From positions 1 to 9,200 of the forward strand of contig JALVMZ010000587.1 of the NCBI GenBank assembly GCA_027032655.1: DNA of 9,200 bases. The letters are read 5' to 3'. The notes beneath the pieces are model-generated. The model searched no databases. It worked only from the letters and a program-made list of their open reading frames with translations, and was not told the DNA's origin. Origin of the DNA: Desulfobacteraceae bacterium (GTDB lineage Bacteria; Desulfobacterota; DSM-4660; Desulfatiglandales; JALVMZ01). The position numbers and the translations under genes were made by a program. Shown piece by piece: positions 1-6,434 of this stretch (positions are counted from its first letter, which is position 1; every line of letters begins with the position of its first letter).

Positions 1-4
1 GCCA

Positions 5-397
5 TTGATGCAATGGTGCATTGTGCAATGTGATTCAATGTATCCAATGATAAAGGATAAGGACCTCATTCTGATAGAGAATAAAGATAAAAGGAGACTC
101 AGGAAAGGAAGAGTAGTTATTTTTAAGGATGAAAAGGGGAAGCTTATAGTGCATCGAATAATTAAGAAAAAGGATGGGACTATTTATTTGAGGGGAGACG
201 GCTTTGATTATCCAGTAGATATGATAAAAGAGGAGGATGTGTTGGGCCTTGCGGTGGGCATTTTCAGAAATGGAAGGTATTTTCCAATAAAGAGATCGAA
301 GGAGTTATTCTTCTGGTTCTTTTCCTATCCCAGAAGATTTTTTGTAAATATTAGACGGAGATTTCTTAATGGGATTAAGACCAGATATCATCTATAA
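5..397 (+). CDS. Small S24/S26-family (signal peptidase I-like) serine peptidase
   Basis: Likely a processing peptidase of the S26 (signal peptidase) clan. Numbered from TTG at 5, the nucleophile motif is S11-M-Y-P14, the base motif is H50-R-I and the third conserved box is R63-G-D-G with D69. A His after the beta strand (VHRI) is typical of the ER/archaeal/SipW-like Ser-His type rather than the E. coli Ser-Lys type. There is no N-terminal membrane anchor. Instead the C terminus (about residues 100-125) is aromatic and then strongly basic, which could bind membrane peripherally. The start is uncertain: TTG at 5 and ATG at 8 are both possible, the frame is open to the window edge, and no ribosome site can be seen in the few bases upstream, so the gene may be 5'-partial. 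It overlaps the next gene by 29 bases. Stand-alone peptidases of this kind accompany PqqD-like genes in peptide-modification loci. The family call is fairly secure; the substrate is unknown. Confidence 0.78.
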   Translation: MMQWCIVQCDSMYPMIKDKDLILIENKDKRRLRKGRVVIFKDEKGKLIVHRIIKKKDGTIYLRGDGFDYPVDMIKEEDVLGLAVGIFRNGRYFPIKRSKELFFWFFSYPRRFFVNIRRRFLNGIKTRYHL

Positions 398-692
398 GAA
401 GTCAATCCGTGTTGTATTCAGGCAGATAGATGATGTATTCCTGATTCTTCCTTCAAGTGATATGGGTATAGAGAAAGAAGTAAAATATTTTACTCTTAAT
501 TCTATGGCATATGAGATATGGTTAAAAATAGATGGTTCAAGAACCATAGAACAGATAGTATCTGAGCTCCTTGAAGAATATGATGTGGAAAAGAAAGAGC
601 TAATTTCTGACCTGGAAGAATTCCTTTTATATATGGAAAAGAAAGGGCTTATACAAAGGGTGAATACCTGTTATGGAAGCAATACCAAATAA
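369..692 (+). CDS. PqqD-like winged-helix (RiPP recognition element type) protein
   Basis: A 107-residue protein with the PqqD (PF05402) layout. An N-terminal beta region (about 10-30) is followed by the motif FTLN...IW..IDG (41-56), a helix with T59-I-E-Q-I (about 59-70), a Y-D-V turn (71-73) and a last helix ending in GLI (93-95). In known systems PqqD domains bind the leader of a precursor peptide and present it to a modifying enzyme. Free-standing examples also occur beside nucleotidyltransferases and kinases in other gene clusters. ATG at 369 lies inside the end of the peptidase gene and has a GGAG at 357-360 with 8-base spacing, so the start is well supported and translation is probably coupled. 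The C terminus overlaps the methyltransferase gene by 20 bases. The role as peptide binder is inferred from the family and the neighbours. Confidence 0.85.
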   Translation: MGLRPDIIYKKSIRVVFRQIDDVFLILPSSDMGIEKEVKYFTLNSMAYEIWLKIDGSRTIEQIVSELLEEYDVEKKELISDLEEFLLYMEKKGLIQRVNTCYGSNTK

Positions 693-2010
693 CCTTTCAG
701 AATTCACCATAAATGACGGGGTGCTTATTTATACAGGCAGGCCTTCTGTTATAGTAAATTTAAATTCTCTTCGGGATGGAAAGCTCAGACTAACCACCGA
801 TGTTGAATTAAAAAAACTGGTTCAGTTTTTAAATAATGAACCAAATCCCAAAGATATCTCATCTGAAGATATGGCTAAATGGTTAAAGGAAGGGACCATA
901 ATCAAAAAGAGTGAGCTATCTGAAGATAATTCCATAAACCCGTTTTTTAAACTTTATCGTGAATACTTATCAACTAAATGCATGAATGATTTATCATTCA
1001 GTTTGAATCAATATCATAAAGAGGAAGTGTTACCTGCATTTGAACAGTTTGATGAAGAGGAGATAACCCTATCCCATGTTTATAGAGAACCTCATCCTGC
1101 CCTTAATAACATGAGTTATGGTGAAAGACTTGCAATGATATGTCATAAAAAAGGAATTCTAAAGAATGGGATGAAAATACTGGAAGTAGGTGGAGGCACT
1201 GGTATTCTGGGAAATAATTTCCTTAATTATATTAGAAAAGAGATGCCTGATCTTTATAATAGTATAGAATATACATTTCTTGATTTATCTCCTGTATTAC
1301 TTGATTCCCAGAGGAGATTAAATCGAAGCCATAAGAAGATTGTAAGATTTCTTGAAGGCGATATAGAAGGATTTGATTTTGCTGGAGATAGATTTGATCT
1401 TCTGATTTCCAATGAGATGATAGCTGATCTGAATGTAATCAAGTTAAAAAAGGTCTATTTACATGGTGAAGAGCCGCCTGAGAGTCTAAAAGATGATGTT
1501 AATCTGTTAAAAAGATTGGGACTGGATTTTCAGGATGCATTTAAGAACTTTTTAGTAAACATTGGAGCTATAAGATTCATTTTAAAATTAGATGATCTTC
1601 TGGATCATGGGGGCAGAGCAATAATAGTGGAATACGGCGAAGACAATATTTATCCATGTGCTTCTGTGCTGAAAAGACATATTGAATACTCAATCCATTT
1701 TGGTCATGTGATACAGGTCATAGAGCGGATAGGTCTTAAAGTTGAGACCATGACTGCTATGGAGTTTCTTGGTTTTATTCCAGAAGTTGAAGTAATTGAT
1801 CTATGGACATTTTTAGGATTAAGAGAACACCTCATGCCATTTTTTGGTAAGACCCTTCCATACTTTTCTTATATCCCTGATCAGCTCAGAAAAGAGATTG
1901 GAGATGATTTTTTTAACCAGATTAAGGGAATGAAATTCAGAACACTTGCAGAGGCTAAATCACCTGTTAATCCCCAGGACTTTAAGGTTCTGTTTATATC
2001 GAAGAATTAA
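673..2010 (+). CDS. MidA-like SAM-dependent methyltransferase with N-terminal winged-helix-like segment
   Basis: A 445-residue class I methyltransferase. SAM-binding motif I is ILEVGGGTG (169-177). The acidic end of beta 2 is D204 in FLDLSP, followed by L-L-D-S-Q-R-R-L (209-216). A S246-N-E-M motif and GGRAIIVEYG (313-322) follow. The Y-x-F-L-D-L-S-P...Q pattern and the SNE motif match the MidA/NDUFAF7 family (PF02636), whose human member dimethylates an arginine of the complex I subunit NDUFS2. Residues about 11-80 precede the catalytic part and look like a separate beta-strand plus small helix-turn-helix fold ending in L-K-E-G-T-I-I, the pattern seen in leader-binding domains. A substrate-recruiting role is inferred. 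ATG at 673 overlaps the PqqD-like gene by 20 bases, with AAAGGGTG at about 655-662. Its target is unknown; a peptide or protein made or bound by this operon is most plausible. Confidence 0.8.
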   Translation: MEAIPNNLSEFTINDGVLIYTGRPSVIVNLNSLRDGKLRLTTDVELKKLVQFLNNEPNPKDISSEDMAKWLKEGTIIKKSELSEDNSINPFFKLYREYLSTKCMNDLSFSLNQYHKEEVLPAFEQFDEEEITLSHVYREPHPALNNMSYGERLAMICHKKGILKNGMKILEVGGGTGILGNNFLNYIRKEMPDLYNSIEYTFLDLSPVLLDSQRRLNRSHKKIVRFLEGDIEGFDFAGDRFDLLISNEMIADLNVIKLKKVYLHGEEPPESLKDDVNLLKRLGLDFQDAFKNFLVNIGAIRFILKLDDLLDHGGRAIIVEYGEDNIYPCASVLKRHIEYSIHFGHVIQVIERIGLKVETMTAMEFLGFIPEVEVIDLWTFLGLREHLMPFFGKTLPYFSYIPDQLRKEIGDDFFNQIKGMKFRTLAEAKSPVNPQDFKVLFISKN

Positions 2011-2012
2011 GG
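2009..2012 (+). promoter_or_regulatory. Ribosome binding site setting the start at 2018
   Basis: AAGG overlaps the TAA stop of the methyltransferase gene (2008-2010) and sits 5 bases before ATG 2018. It favours this start over the in-frame ATG at 1946, which would create a 65-base overlap and add 24 unconserved-looking residues. Confidence 0.65.
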
Positions 2013-2017
2013 TAGTC

Positions 2018-3172
2018 ATGAAATGGAATTCTGTAAATAAGTTCTTGCTTTTACTAAGTTCACAGGCTCTTGAACCTGAAAAGAGATATATACTTAGAAA
2101 CACACTTAAAAGAGGAGATATCCCCTGGGATGAAATAATCATCAGGTCTATTAAAGAAGGCATAAATTCATTTCTCTTCCTTCATCTTAAAGATGAAAAG
2201 GAATATATTCCTGATTATGTTATAAGAACATTAAAAGAAGATTACGAACAGATATTTACAATGAATCTGGTTTTTATGAGGTTCCTTGAGGAATTGGAAG
2301 ATCTTCTATCCAGTTGGAGAGGGCCTCGTATTATGGTAATAAAGGGGGCCTCACTTTTAGGGTGTGTCTATGATGACATAGGACTCAGACCTATGGAGGA
2401 TATAGATATACTGGTTCATGAAAGAGAGCTTAAGGAAGTGGGCGGTATTCTTAAAAGGATTGGATTTTCAAAAGACCCTGTTTATCCCACCACATACAAA
2501 AAAGGACTAATCAGTGTGGATCTCCATACAGATATTCTTTCATCTCACAGGATAAGAAGTCGCCGATATATAGCGAAAATAAATAATCGAAATCTCTGGA
2601 CAGATTCAGCTCCTTTATTCAATGAAGGATACTATGTTCTTCGACCATCCATTGAACATACTATAATTATTCTCTGTTTCCATTTGTTGAAGCATAATTT
2701 TGAAAGACTTATTTGGCTTGTTGATATAGCGGAGATAGTAAAAAAGCACAGCTTACATTTTAAATGGTCTAATCTTCTTGAATCAGCAAGGAACATGGGG
2801 GCCCAAAGGGCTGTTTTGTATCCTTTCATTATAATAAGGGATATATTGGGGATTGATGTGCCAGATGAATTCTTAAAAGAGCTGTCTCAAGGAGAGATTG
2901 GCATTCTTGAGAAAAAGATAATTAACATTATTGAATTATGTGATCATAAGGGAAGGCTACCTCAATTGCTCTATTTATTTTTAATAGATGGGTGGCTTAA
3001 AAGAATTATTTTTTTAAAGGAAAATATTTTGCCATCCAGGGCAGTAATTAATCAATGTTCAGTTGATGGGAAATCCAATTCTATAACATATAACTATCTT
3101 AGAAGACTAATGGAAATTTCACTTGATATTATGCTTGATGTCGTGAAAGTGTTGAAGGTATCCTTTAGGTGA
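2018..3172 (+). CDS. PF14907-type (NTP_transf_5) nucleotidyltransferase family protein
   Basis: A 384-residue protein with the hallmarks of the uncharacterised nucleotidyltransferase family PF14907. These are V-I-K-G (107-110), then R124-P-M-E-D-I-D-I-L-V with the metal-binding pair D128/D130, and V-D-L-H (167-170) supplying the likely third carboxylate. The conserved tail pattern is H222-L-L-K-H with R230-L-I-W-L-V-D-I. The N-terminal 100 residues are helical. Family members probably move a nucleotide onto a protein, peptide or small molecule, but no reaction is established. They recur beside PqqD-like proteins, S26 peptidases and peptide-modifying enzymes, as here. The gene follows the methyltransferase after 7 bases and is probably translated from the same message. 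Family membership is strong from the motifs; substrate and product are unknown. Confidence 0.82.
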   Translation: MKWNSVNKFLLLLSSQALEPEKRYILRNTLKRGDIPWDEIIIRSIKEGINSFLFLHLKDEKEYIPDYVIRTLKEDYEQIFTMNLVFMRFLEELEDLLSSWRGPRIMVIKGASLLGCVYDDIGLRPMEDIDILVHERELKEVGGILKRIGFSKDPVYPTTYKKGLISVDLHTDILSSHRIRSRRYIAKINNRNLWTDSAPLFNEGYYVLRPSIEHTIIILCFHLLKHNFERLIWLVDIAEIVKKHSLHFKWSNLLESARNMGAQRAVLYPFIIIRDILGIDVPDEFLKELSQGEIGILEKKIINIIELCDHKGRLPQLLYLFLIDGWLKRIIFLKENILPSRAVINQCSVDGKSNSITYNYLRRLMEISLDIMLDVVKVLKVSFR

Positions 3173-3211
3173 TTCCATAAAAATTTATCCGATATTTCAA
3201 GGGAGGATGAT

Positions 3212-3607
3212 ATGGATTCAAGGGAAAAGGTGGATACAGCAGGAGATTTTATAGAACAGGAAGATTCAGTTAAAACAGATGATTTTGCAGATTTCATTCA
3301 TGGAAAAATAGATAATCTTATTGCAATTGTTGAATGGTGGAAGACAGATCTTCTTAAAAAAGGAGATCACAAGCGGGCCTCCTGGGTGGATTCAGTATCC
3401 AATCAGTTATTTTCTCTTTCTAAGAGGCTGGACTCTGTTAATATAAGTGATATTAAAAGTGGTGGATTTAAGGGCAACGAAATTAATAATAGATTAGAAG
3501 ACATATCAGAAATAATAGATAAGACGATTCAGGGAAGGATTTTACCTGATGAAGATTTAATTAAAAGGATGAAAAGAATGATAAAAGAGATTTATGATGT
3601 CTTTTAA
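3212..3607 (+). CDS. Hypothetical protein, 131 aa, mostly helical
   Basis: I do not recognise a family. The product is short, charged and predicted helical, with no signal peptide, membrane segment, Cys pair or catalytic-looking motif. Residues 1-25 are acidic and probably disordered. Residues about 25-75 hold an aromatic helix with E-W-W-K (41-44) and a second helix around S-W-V-D (57-60). The last 30 residues form a basic-amphipathic helix (K-R-M-K-R-M-I-K-E-I-Y). The start at 3212 is well supported by GGGAGG at 3201-3206, 5 bases upstream. It lies 39 bases after the nucleotidyltransferase gene with no promoter seen between, so it is probably the last gene of the left operon. It could be a small partner or adaptor protein. 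It does not look like a typical RiPP precursor, since it lacks a Gly-Gly or a Cys/Ser/Thr-rich core at the C terminus. Confidence 0.7.
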   Translation: MDSREKVDTAGDFIEQEDSVKTDDFADFIHGKIDNLIAIVEWWKTDLLKKGDHKRASWVDSVSNQLFSLSKRLDSVNISDIKSGGFKGNEINNRLEDISEIIDKTIQGRILPDEDLIKRMKRMIKEIYDVF

Positions 3608-3623
3608 AACATTGACATCTTTT
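3596..3623 (+). terminator. Weak intrinsic-terminator-like hairpin after the left operon
   Basis: GATGTC (3596-3601) is complementary to GACATC (3614-3619), with a 12-base loop and TTTT directly after. The stem is short (6 bp) and the T-run is only four, so termination would be partial at best. The hairpin starts inside the last codons of the 131-aa gene, and its 3' arm overlaps the -35 element of the next promoter. Confidence 0.35.
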
Positions 3624-3638
3624 CAAAAGGTTTATAAT
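3612..3638 (+). promoter_or_regulatory. Candidate sigma70-type promoter for hpt
   Basis: A perfect TTGACA (3612-3617) is followed by a perfect TATAAT (3633-3638) with a 15-bp spacer, 2 bp shorter than ideal. The spacer contains the small palindrome CTTTTcAAAAG (3619-3629). A start near 3645 would give a leader of about 135 bases before hpt. It is placed as expected for independent expression of hpt and the downstream zinc-finger gene. Confidence 0.55.
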
Positions 3639-3701
3639 TTATTCAATATTTTTAATATTTAGAGCAAGTTAAAAAAGCCTTATATATTTGAAGGATTAGA
3701 T

Positions 3702-3751
3702 ATGAAAGAGGAGATACAGGGGATATTATGATTGGCTACGGAAGTCTATAG
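3702..3751 (+). other. Two overlapping mini-ORFs in the hpt leader (9 and 7 codons)
   Basis: ATG at 3702 has AAGGA at 3691-3695 with 6-base spacing and encodes MKEEIQGIL before TGA at 3729-3731. A second ATG at 3728 overlaps that stop as ATGA and encodes MIGYGSL, ending in TAG at 3749-3751. The first mini-ORF is in frame with hpt: without its TGA it would run straight into the hpt start at 3780. They could be leader peptides affecting hpt translation, remains of a longer N terminus, or chance. The stretch from 3608 to 3779 holds nothing else recognisable beyond the promoter and hairpin listed separately. Confidence 0.3.
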
Positions 3752-3766
3752 ATATTTTTACAATTT

Positions 3767-3775
3767 AGAAGGTGA
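3767..3775 (+). promoter_or_regulatory. Ribosome binding site setting the hpt start at 3780
   Basis: AGAAGGTGA lies 4 bases before ATG 3780. It supports this start rather than the in-frame TTG at 3732, whose extra 16 residues are not part of the usual HPRT fold. Confidence 0.7.
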
Positions 3776-3779
3776 AAAT

Positions 3780-4325
3780 ATGCACAGAAGGATACTATTT
3801 TCAAAAGAGCAGATTGATAAGAGGGTAAATGAATTGGCACTTGAGATATCCCGGGATTACCAGGGAGTTGAACCTGTCTTTGTAGGTCTTTTAAAAGGGG
3901 TAATCTTCTTTTTCAGTGATCTTTTAAGAGCAATTAGTATTCCTGCCCGTATAGATTTTATAAGAGCTGAGAGCTATGGTAATTCAATGGAATCAAGTGG
4001 TAATATAAGAATCACCAAAGATGTTGAGGTGGATCTCAGGAGTAAACATGTTATAGTGGTGGATGATATTGTAGATACAGGCCTTACCCTGAGTCATATA
4101 GTTGATGTAGTAAGGTCGAGGGGGGCAGAAACAATTAAGGTCTGTGCATTGATAGATAAAATGGAAAGAAGAACTTCAAATATTAATATTGATTATTGGG
4201 GATTCAGGATAGAGAAAGGATTTGTTGTGGGATATGGACTTGACTATGCGGAGAAATTTAGATGTCTCCCGGACATCTATGTGCTGGAAGAAAAGGTAAA
4301 CAATGATACAGTAAAGGGGGATTAA
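3780..4325 (+). CDS. hpt: Hypoxanthine phosphoribosyltransferase
   Basis: A cytosolic purine-salvage enzyme that transfers ribose-5-phosphate from PRPP to hypoxanthine (often also guanine), giving IMP or GMP. From ATG 3780 the protein is 181 residues, the usual length of bacterial HPRT. Visible motifs are the L-K-G loop (38-40), the flexible S-Y-G loop (65-67), the PRPP loop V-V-D-D-I-V-D-T-G (93-101) and the base-stacking Lys region with K127. The C-terminal W-G-F (140-142) and G-Y-G-L-D-Y-A-E-K (151-159) are also diagnostic. No key residue is missing. It follows its own candidate promoter at 3612-3638. The stop codon at 4323-4325 directly abuts the ATG of the zinc-finger gene, so the two are cotranscribed. 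Function is secure from sequence; whether xanthine is also used cannot be told. Confidence 0.95.
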   Translation: MHRRILFSKEQIDKRVNELALEISRDYQGVEPVFVGLLKGVIFFFSDLLRAISIPARIDFIRAESYGNSMESSGNIRITKDVEVDLRSKHVIVVDDIVDTGLTLSHIVDVVRSRGAETIKVCALIDKMERRTSNINIDYWGFRIEKGFVVGYGLDYAEKFRCLPDIYVLEEKVNNDTVKGD

Positions 4326-5273
4326 ATGATTATTCAGTGTAAAAAATGCAGATCCAAGTTTAATCTTGATGAATCAAAGGTGAAGGATAAGGGAATAAAA
4401 GTAAAATGCTCAGTATGCGGTAATACTTTTCGAGTATATCCAGAACCAGAAGAAGCATTGAAAGAAACTGAAAAATCATTGGAACCTGAAGCAAAAGAGC
4501 AGTTTGCACCGGAGCACGAAGGGGGAGAAGGAGATCAGGAACCTGTAGAAGAGATTATGCTGGACGAAGAACAAAAAGAGGAACAGGAACAGGAGCCAGA
4601 ACAGATGATATCAGTGGAAGAACTCTCATGGAAAGAAGACGAAGTTAGTGTGGAAGAGGTTGAAGAAGGGGAGATACCTTCTACTGAAGAGTCAATGGAG
4701 AGCATTGAAGAGGCAACTTATCCTGAATCAGGAAGTAAATCAAATCTTTTGTGGATTATTGGAATTGCTTTTATTGTCCTGATATTCGTTGGTGGAGGAG
4801 CGGTAATGCTGTTTATGCCTGACCTCATTCCTGATTCGCTGTCTTTTCTGAAAATTACAAAAAGGGAGTTGCCTGAAGATCCTGGAGTAGCACTTCTTTC
4901 TTTTAGCAGTGTAAAAGGCACCTTTATTCAGACAGATAATGGTAAGCAGAGATTCATTATCCAGGGATATGTAATAAATAAATACCGTCATCCAAGAAGT
5001 TATATAATGGTCATGGGCTCTATACTTGATAGTAAAGGCAGGACAGTAAGGGCCATGAAGGTATATGCCGGTAATACATTTAAAGAAAAGGAATTGAAAT
5101 CTCTCCCCCTGGGAGAGATATTAAAATCGCTCAGGAGAAGATCAGGAAAAGGGGGCAGTAATGTTAATATTAAGCCAGGAGCCAGAGTGCCATTTATGAT
5201 AGTATTTGAGGATCTGCCTGAGGATATGAGCGAATTTGCAGTGGAAGGGGTAAGGTCAATAAGAGGTAAATAA
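4326..5273 (+). CDS. MJ0042-type zinc-finger membrane protein with DUF3426-like C-terminal domain
   Basis: A 315-residue protein of unknown role. Residues 1-38 form a zinc-ribbon with paired cysteines C5-x-x-C8 and C28-x-x-C31 (MJ0042 type). Residues about 40-135 are a low-complexity, Glu-rich, probably disordered linker. A single membrane helix lies at about 140-164. The C-terminal part (about 190-311) matches the DUF3426 pattern: G214-Y-V-I-N-K, an L-D-S-K-G turn (234-238), K-E-L (255-257), then I-K-P-G (282-285) and P289-F-M-I-V-F. The finger should face the cytoplasm and the C-terminal domain the periplasm, judged by layout only. It starts on the base after the hpt stop, with AAAGGGGGA (4313-4321) as ribosome site. 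Proteins of this layout are common in deltaproteobacteria and related Gram-negatives. A link to purine salvage is not implied. Confidence 0.82.
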   Translation: MIIQCKKCRSKFNLDESKVKDKGIKVKCSVCGNTFRVYPEPEEALKETEKSLEPEAKEQFAPEHEGGEGDQEPVEEIMLDEEQKEEQEQEPEQMISVEELSWKEDEVSVEEVEEGEIPSTEESMESIEEATYPESGSKSNLLWIIGIAFIVLIFVGGGAVMLFMPDLIPDSLSFLKITKRELPEDPGVALLSFSSVKGTFIQTDNGKQRFIIQGYVINKYRHPRSYIMVMGSILDSKGRTVRAMKVYAGNTFKEKELKSLPLGEILKSLRRRSGKGGSNVNIKPGARVPFMIVFEDLPEDMSEFAVEGVRSIRGK

Positions 5274-5289
5274 TAAAGTCATTCTTATT

Positions 5290-5394
5290 ATAATTAGATG
5301 CCTGAAAGATATCAGAAGGGTCCTCTGTTTGCCACGGGACTTATATCCCTCAATATCAGAACATAATTAGATACAGATATCATTTGGAAGGATC
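5290..5394 (+). repeat. Imperfect direct repeat in the intergenic region before the channel gene
   Basis: ATAATTAGAT occurs at 5290-5299 and 5363-5372. In both places it is followed within 2-7 bases by AGATATCA (5307-5314 and 5375-5382) and then a purine-rich GAAGG (5315-5319 and 5387-5391). The unit spacing is about 70 bases. The two copies fill much of the 135-base gap between the zinc-finger and channel genes. They may be regulator sites or a small duplication. A weak promoter-like pair (TTGCCA 5329-5334, CAATAT 5351-5356, 16-bp spacer) lies between them. No convincing terminator is seen. Confidence 0.4.
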
Positions 5395-5408
5395 AATTTT
5401 TTGATTTT

Positions 5409-6434
5409 ATGATACAGTTTAGAGAATACAATATTACATTAAGAAAGATATTTAAGGCATTTTTTATTGTCCTTGGGATTATCGCTTTTGGAACTCTGGG
5501 TTATATGAAGATAGAGGGATGGTCATTCATTGACGCCTTTTATATGACGGTAATTACAGTGACAACAGTTGGATTTAAGGAAGTCAGGGAGGTGTCTCAG
5601 GAAGGAAGGATATTTACCATAATTCTGATATTCACAGGTATGGGGGTGATTGCATATCTTCTGGGCATGATCGCTCAGGCAATGGCAGAATTTCAGATAA
5701 GACATATCATAGGGAGGAGTAAATTGGAAAAAAAGATTCGAACCATAAAGAATCATTATATAATATGCGGGTTTGGCAGAATAGGGAAGATAATAGTAAA
5801 AGAATTAAAATTGAATAATGTTCCCATGGTGGTGATAGATAATATGCCTGAACTGGGAGAGATTCTTGATGAGGAGGAGATTCCTTATATTCAGGCCGAT
5901 GCAACCAATGAGGATATCTTGATTAAAGCAGGAATTGAAAGGGCAAAGGGATTGGTTGCGGTTGTCGGCTCTGATGCAGATAATCTATTTATTACAATGA
6001 CAGCACGGGGACTCAATCCCAACCTTTTCATTCTTGCAAGGGCGGATGAGGAGCACACCGAGAAGAAGCTTTTGAGAGCAGGTGCCAACAGAGTTGTTCT
6101 GCCTTATTTAATTGGGGGGCAGAAAATGGCCCAGACAATAACCAGACCCACTGTTACTGATTTTCTGGAATTCACGGTGCATAACAGAAAAATAGGTCTT
6201 GAGCTTGGAGAGATAATGGTTGATGGTAAATCAAGACTGAATGGTATGACACTGATTCAGTCAAATATCAGGCAGGAGATGGATGTTATAATAGTTGCCA
6301 TAAGGAAAAAGGGGGGAGAGATGCAGTTTAATCCGTCATCCCTTACCAGGATAGAGGAAGGAGATACTCTGGTGGCACTGGGAAGGAGACAGGACCTCGA
6401 AAGGCTCTCAAGGATTCTATCAGGCAAGGAATAA
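5409..6434 (+). CDS. Two-TM potassium-channel-like protein with RCK (TrkA-N/TrkA-C) domains
   Basis: A 341-residue MthK-like ion channel subunit. TM1 is about 14-32, the pore helix about 38-52, the filter T53-V-G-F56 and TM2 about 68-92. The cytoplasmic RCK/TrkA-N domain (about 115-245) opens with I-I-C-G-F-G-R-I-G (118-126) and has the acidic D144 at the end of the second strand, as in dinucleotide-binding Rossmann folds. Residues about 250-337 form a TrkA-C domain. Four pore subunits would form a channel gated by a ligand of the RCK ring. The filter is odd: TVGF-K57-E58 stands where TVGYGD is usual, so strict K+ selectivity should not be assumed. No other in-frame ATG, GTG or TTG lies between the nearest AAGGA (5388-5392, 16 bases away) and ATG 5409, so initiation looks weak. 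The gene ends 17 bases from the convergent operon. Confidence 0.88.
   Translation: MIQFREYNITLRKIFKAFFIVLGIIAFGTLGYMKIEGWSFIDAFYMTVITVTTVGFKEVREVSQEGRIFTIILIFTGMGVIAYLLGMIAQAMAEFQIRHIIGRSKLEKKIRTIKNHYIICGFGRIGKIIVKELKLNNVPMVVIDNMPELGEILDEEEIPYIQADATNEDILIKAGIERAKGLVAVVGSDADNLFITMTARGLNPNLFILARADEEHTEKKLLRAGANRVVLPYLIGGQKMAQTITRPTVTDFLEFTVHNRKIGLELGEIMVDGKSRLNGMTLIQSNIRQEMDVIIVAIRKKGGEMQFNPSSLTRIEEGDTLVALGRRQDLERLSRILSGKE

Noticed and set aside
1946..2017. Extended start for the PF14907 nucleotidyltransferase
   Set aside because: It would overlap the methyltransferase gene by 65 bases, add residues outside the family pattern and lack a good ribosome site; ATG 2018 has one.
3732..3779. TTG start extending HPRT by 16 residues
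   Set aside because: ATG 3780 has a better ribosome site and gives the normal HPRT length.
4560..4615. Tandem repeat in the zinc-finger gene
   Set aside because: The GAA/CAG-rich stretch encodes the Glu/Gln-rich linker and is explained as low-complexity coding sequence.
5270..5291. Inverted repeat ATAATAA/TTATTAT after the zinc-finger gene as a terminator
   Set aside because: The 7-bp stem is entirely A/T and has no T-run after it; too weak to call.
5320..5340. GTCCT/GGGAC hairpin before the channel gene
   Set aside because: Only 5 bp including a wobble pair and no T-run; likely chance.
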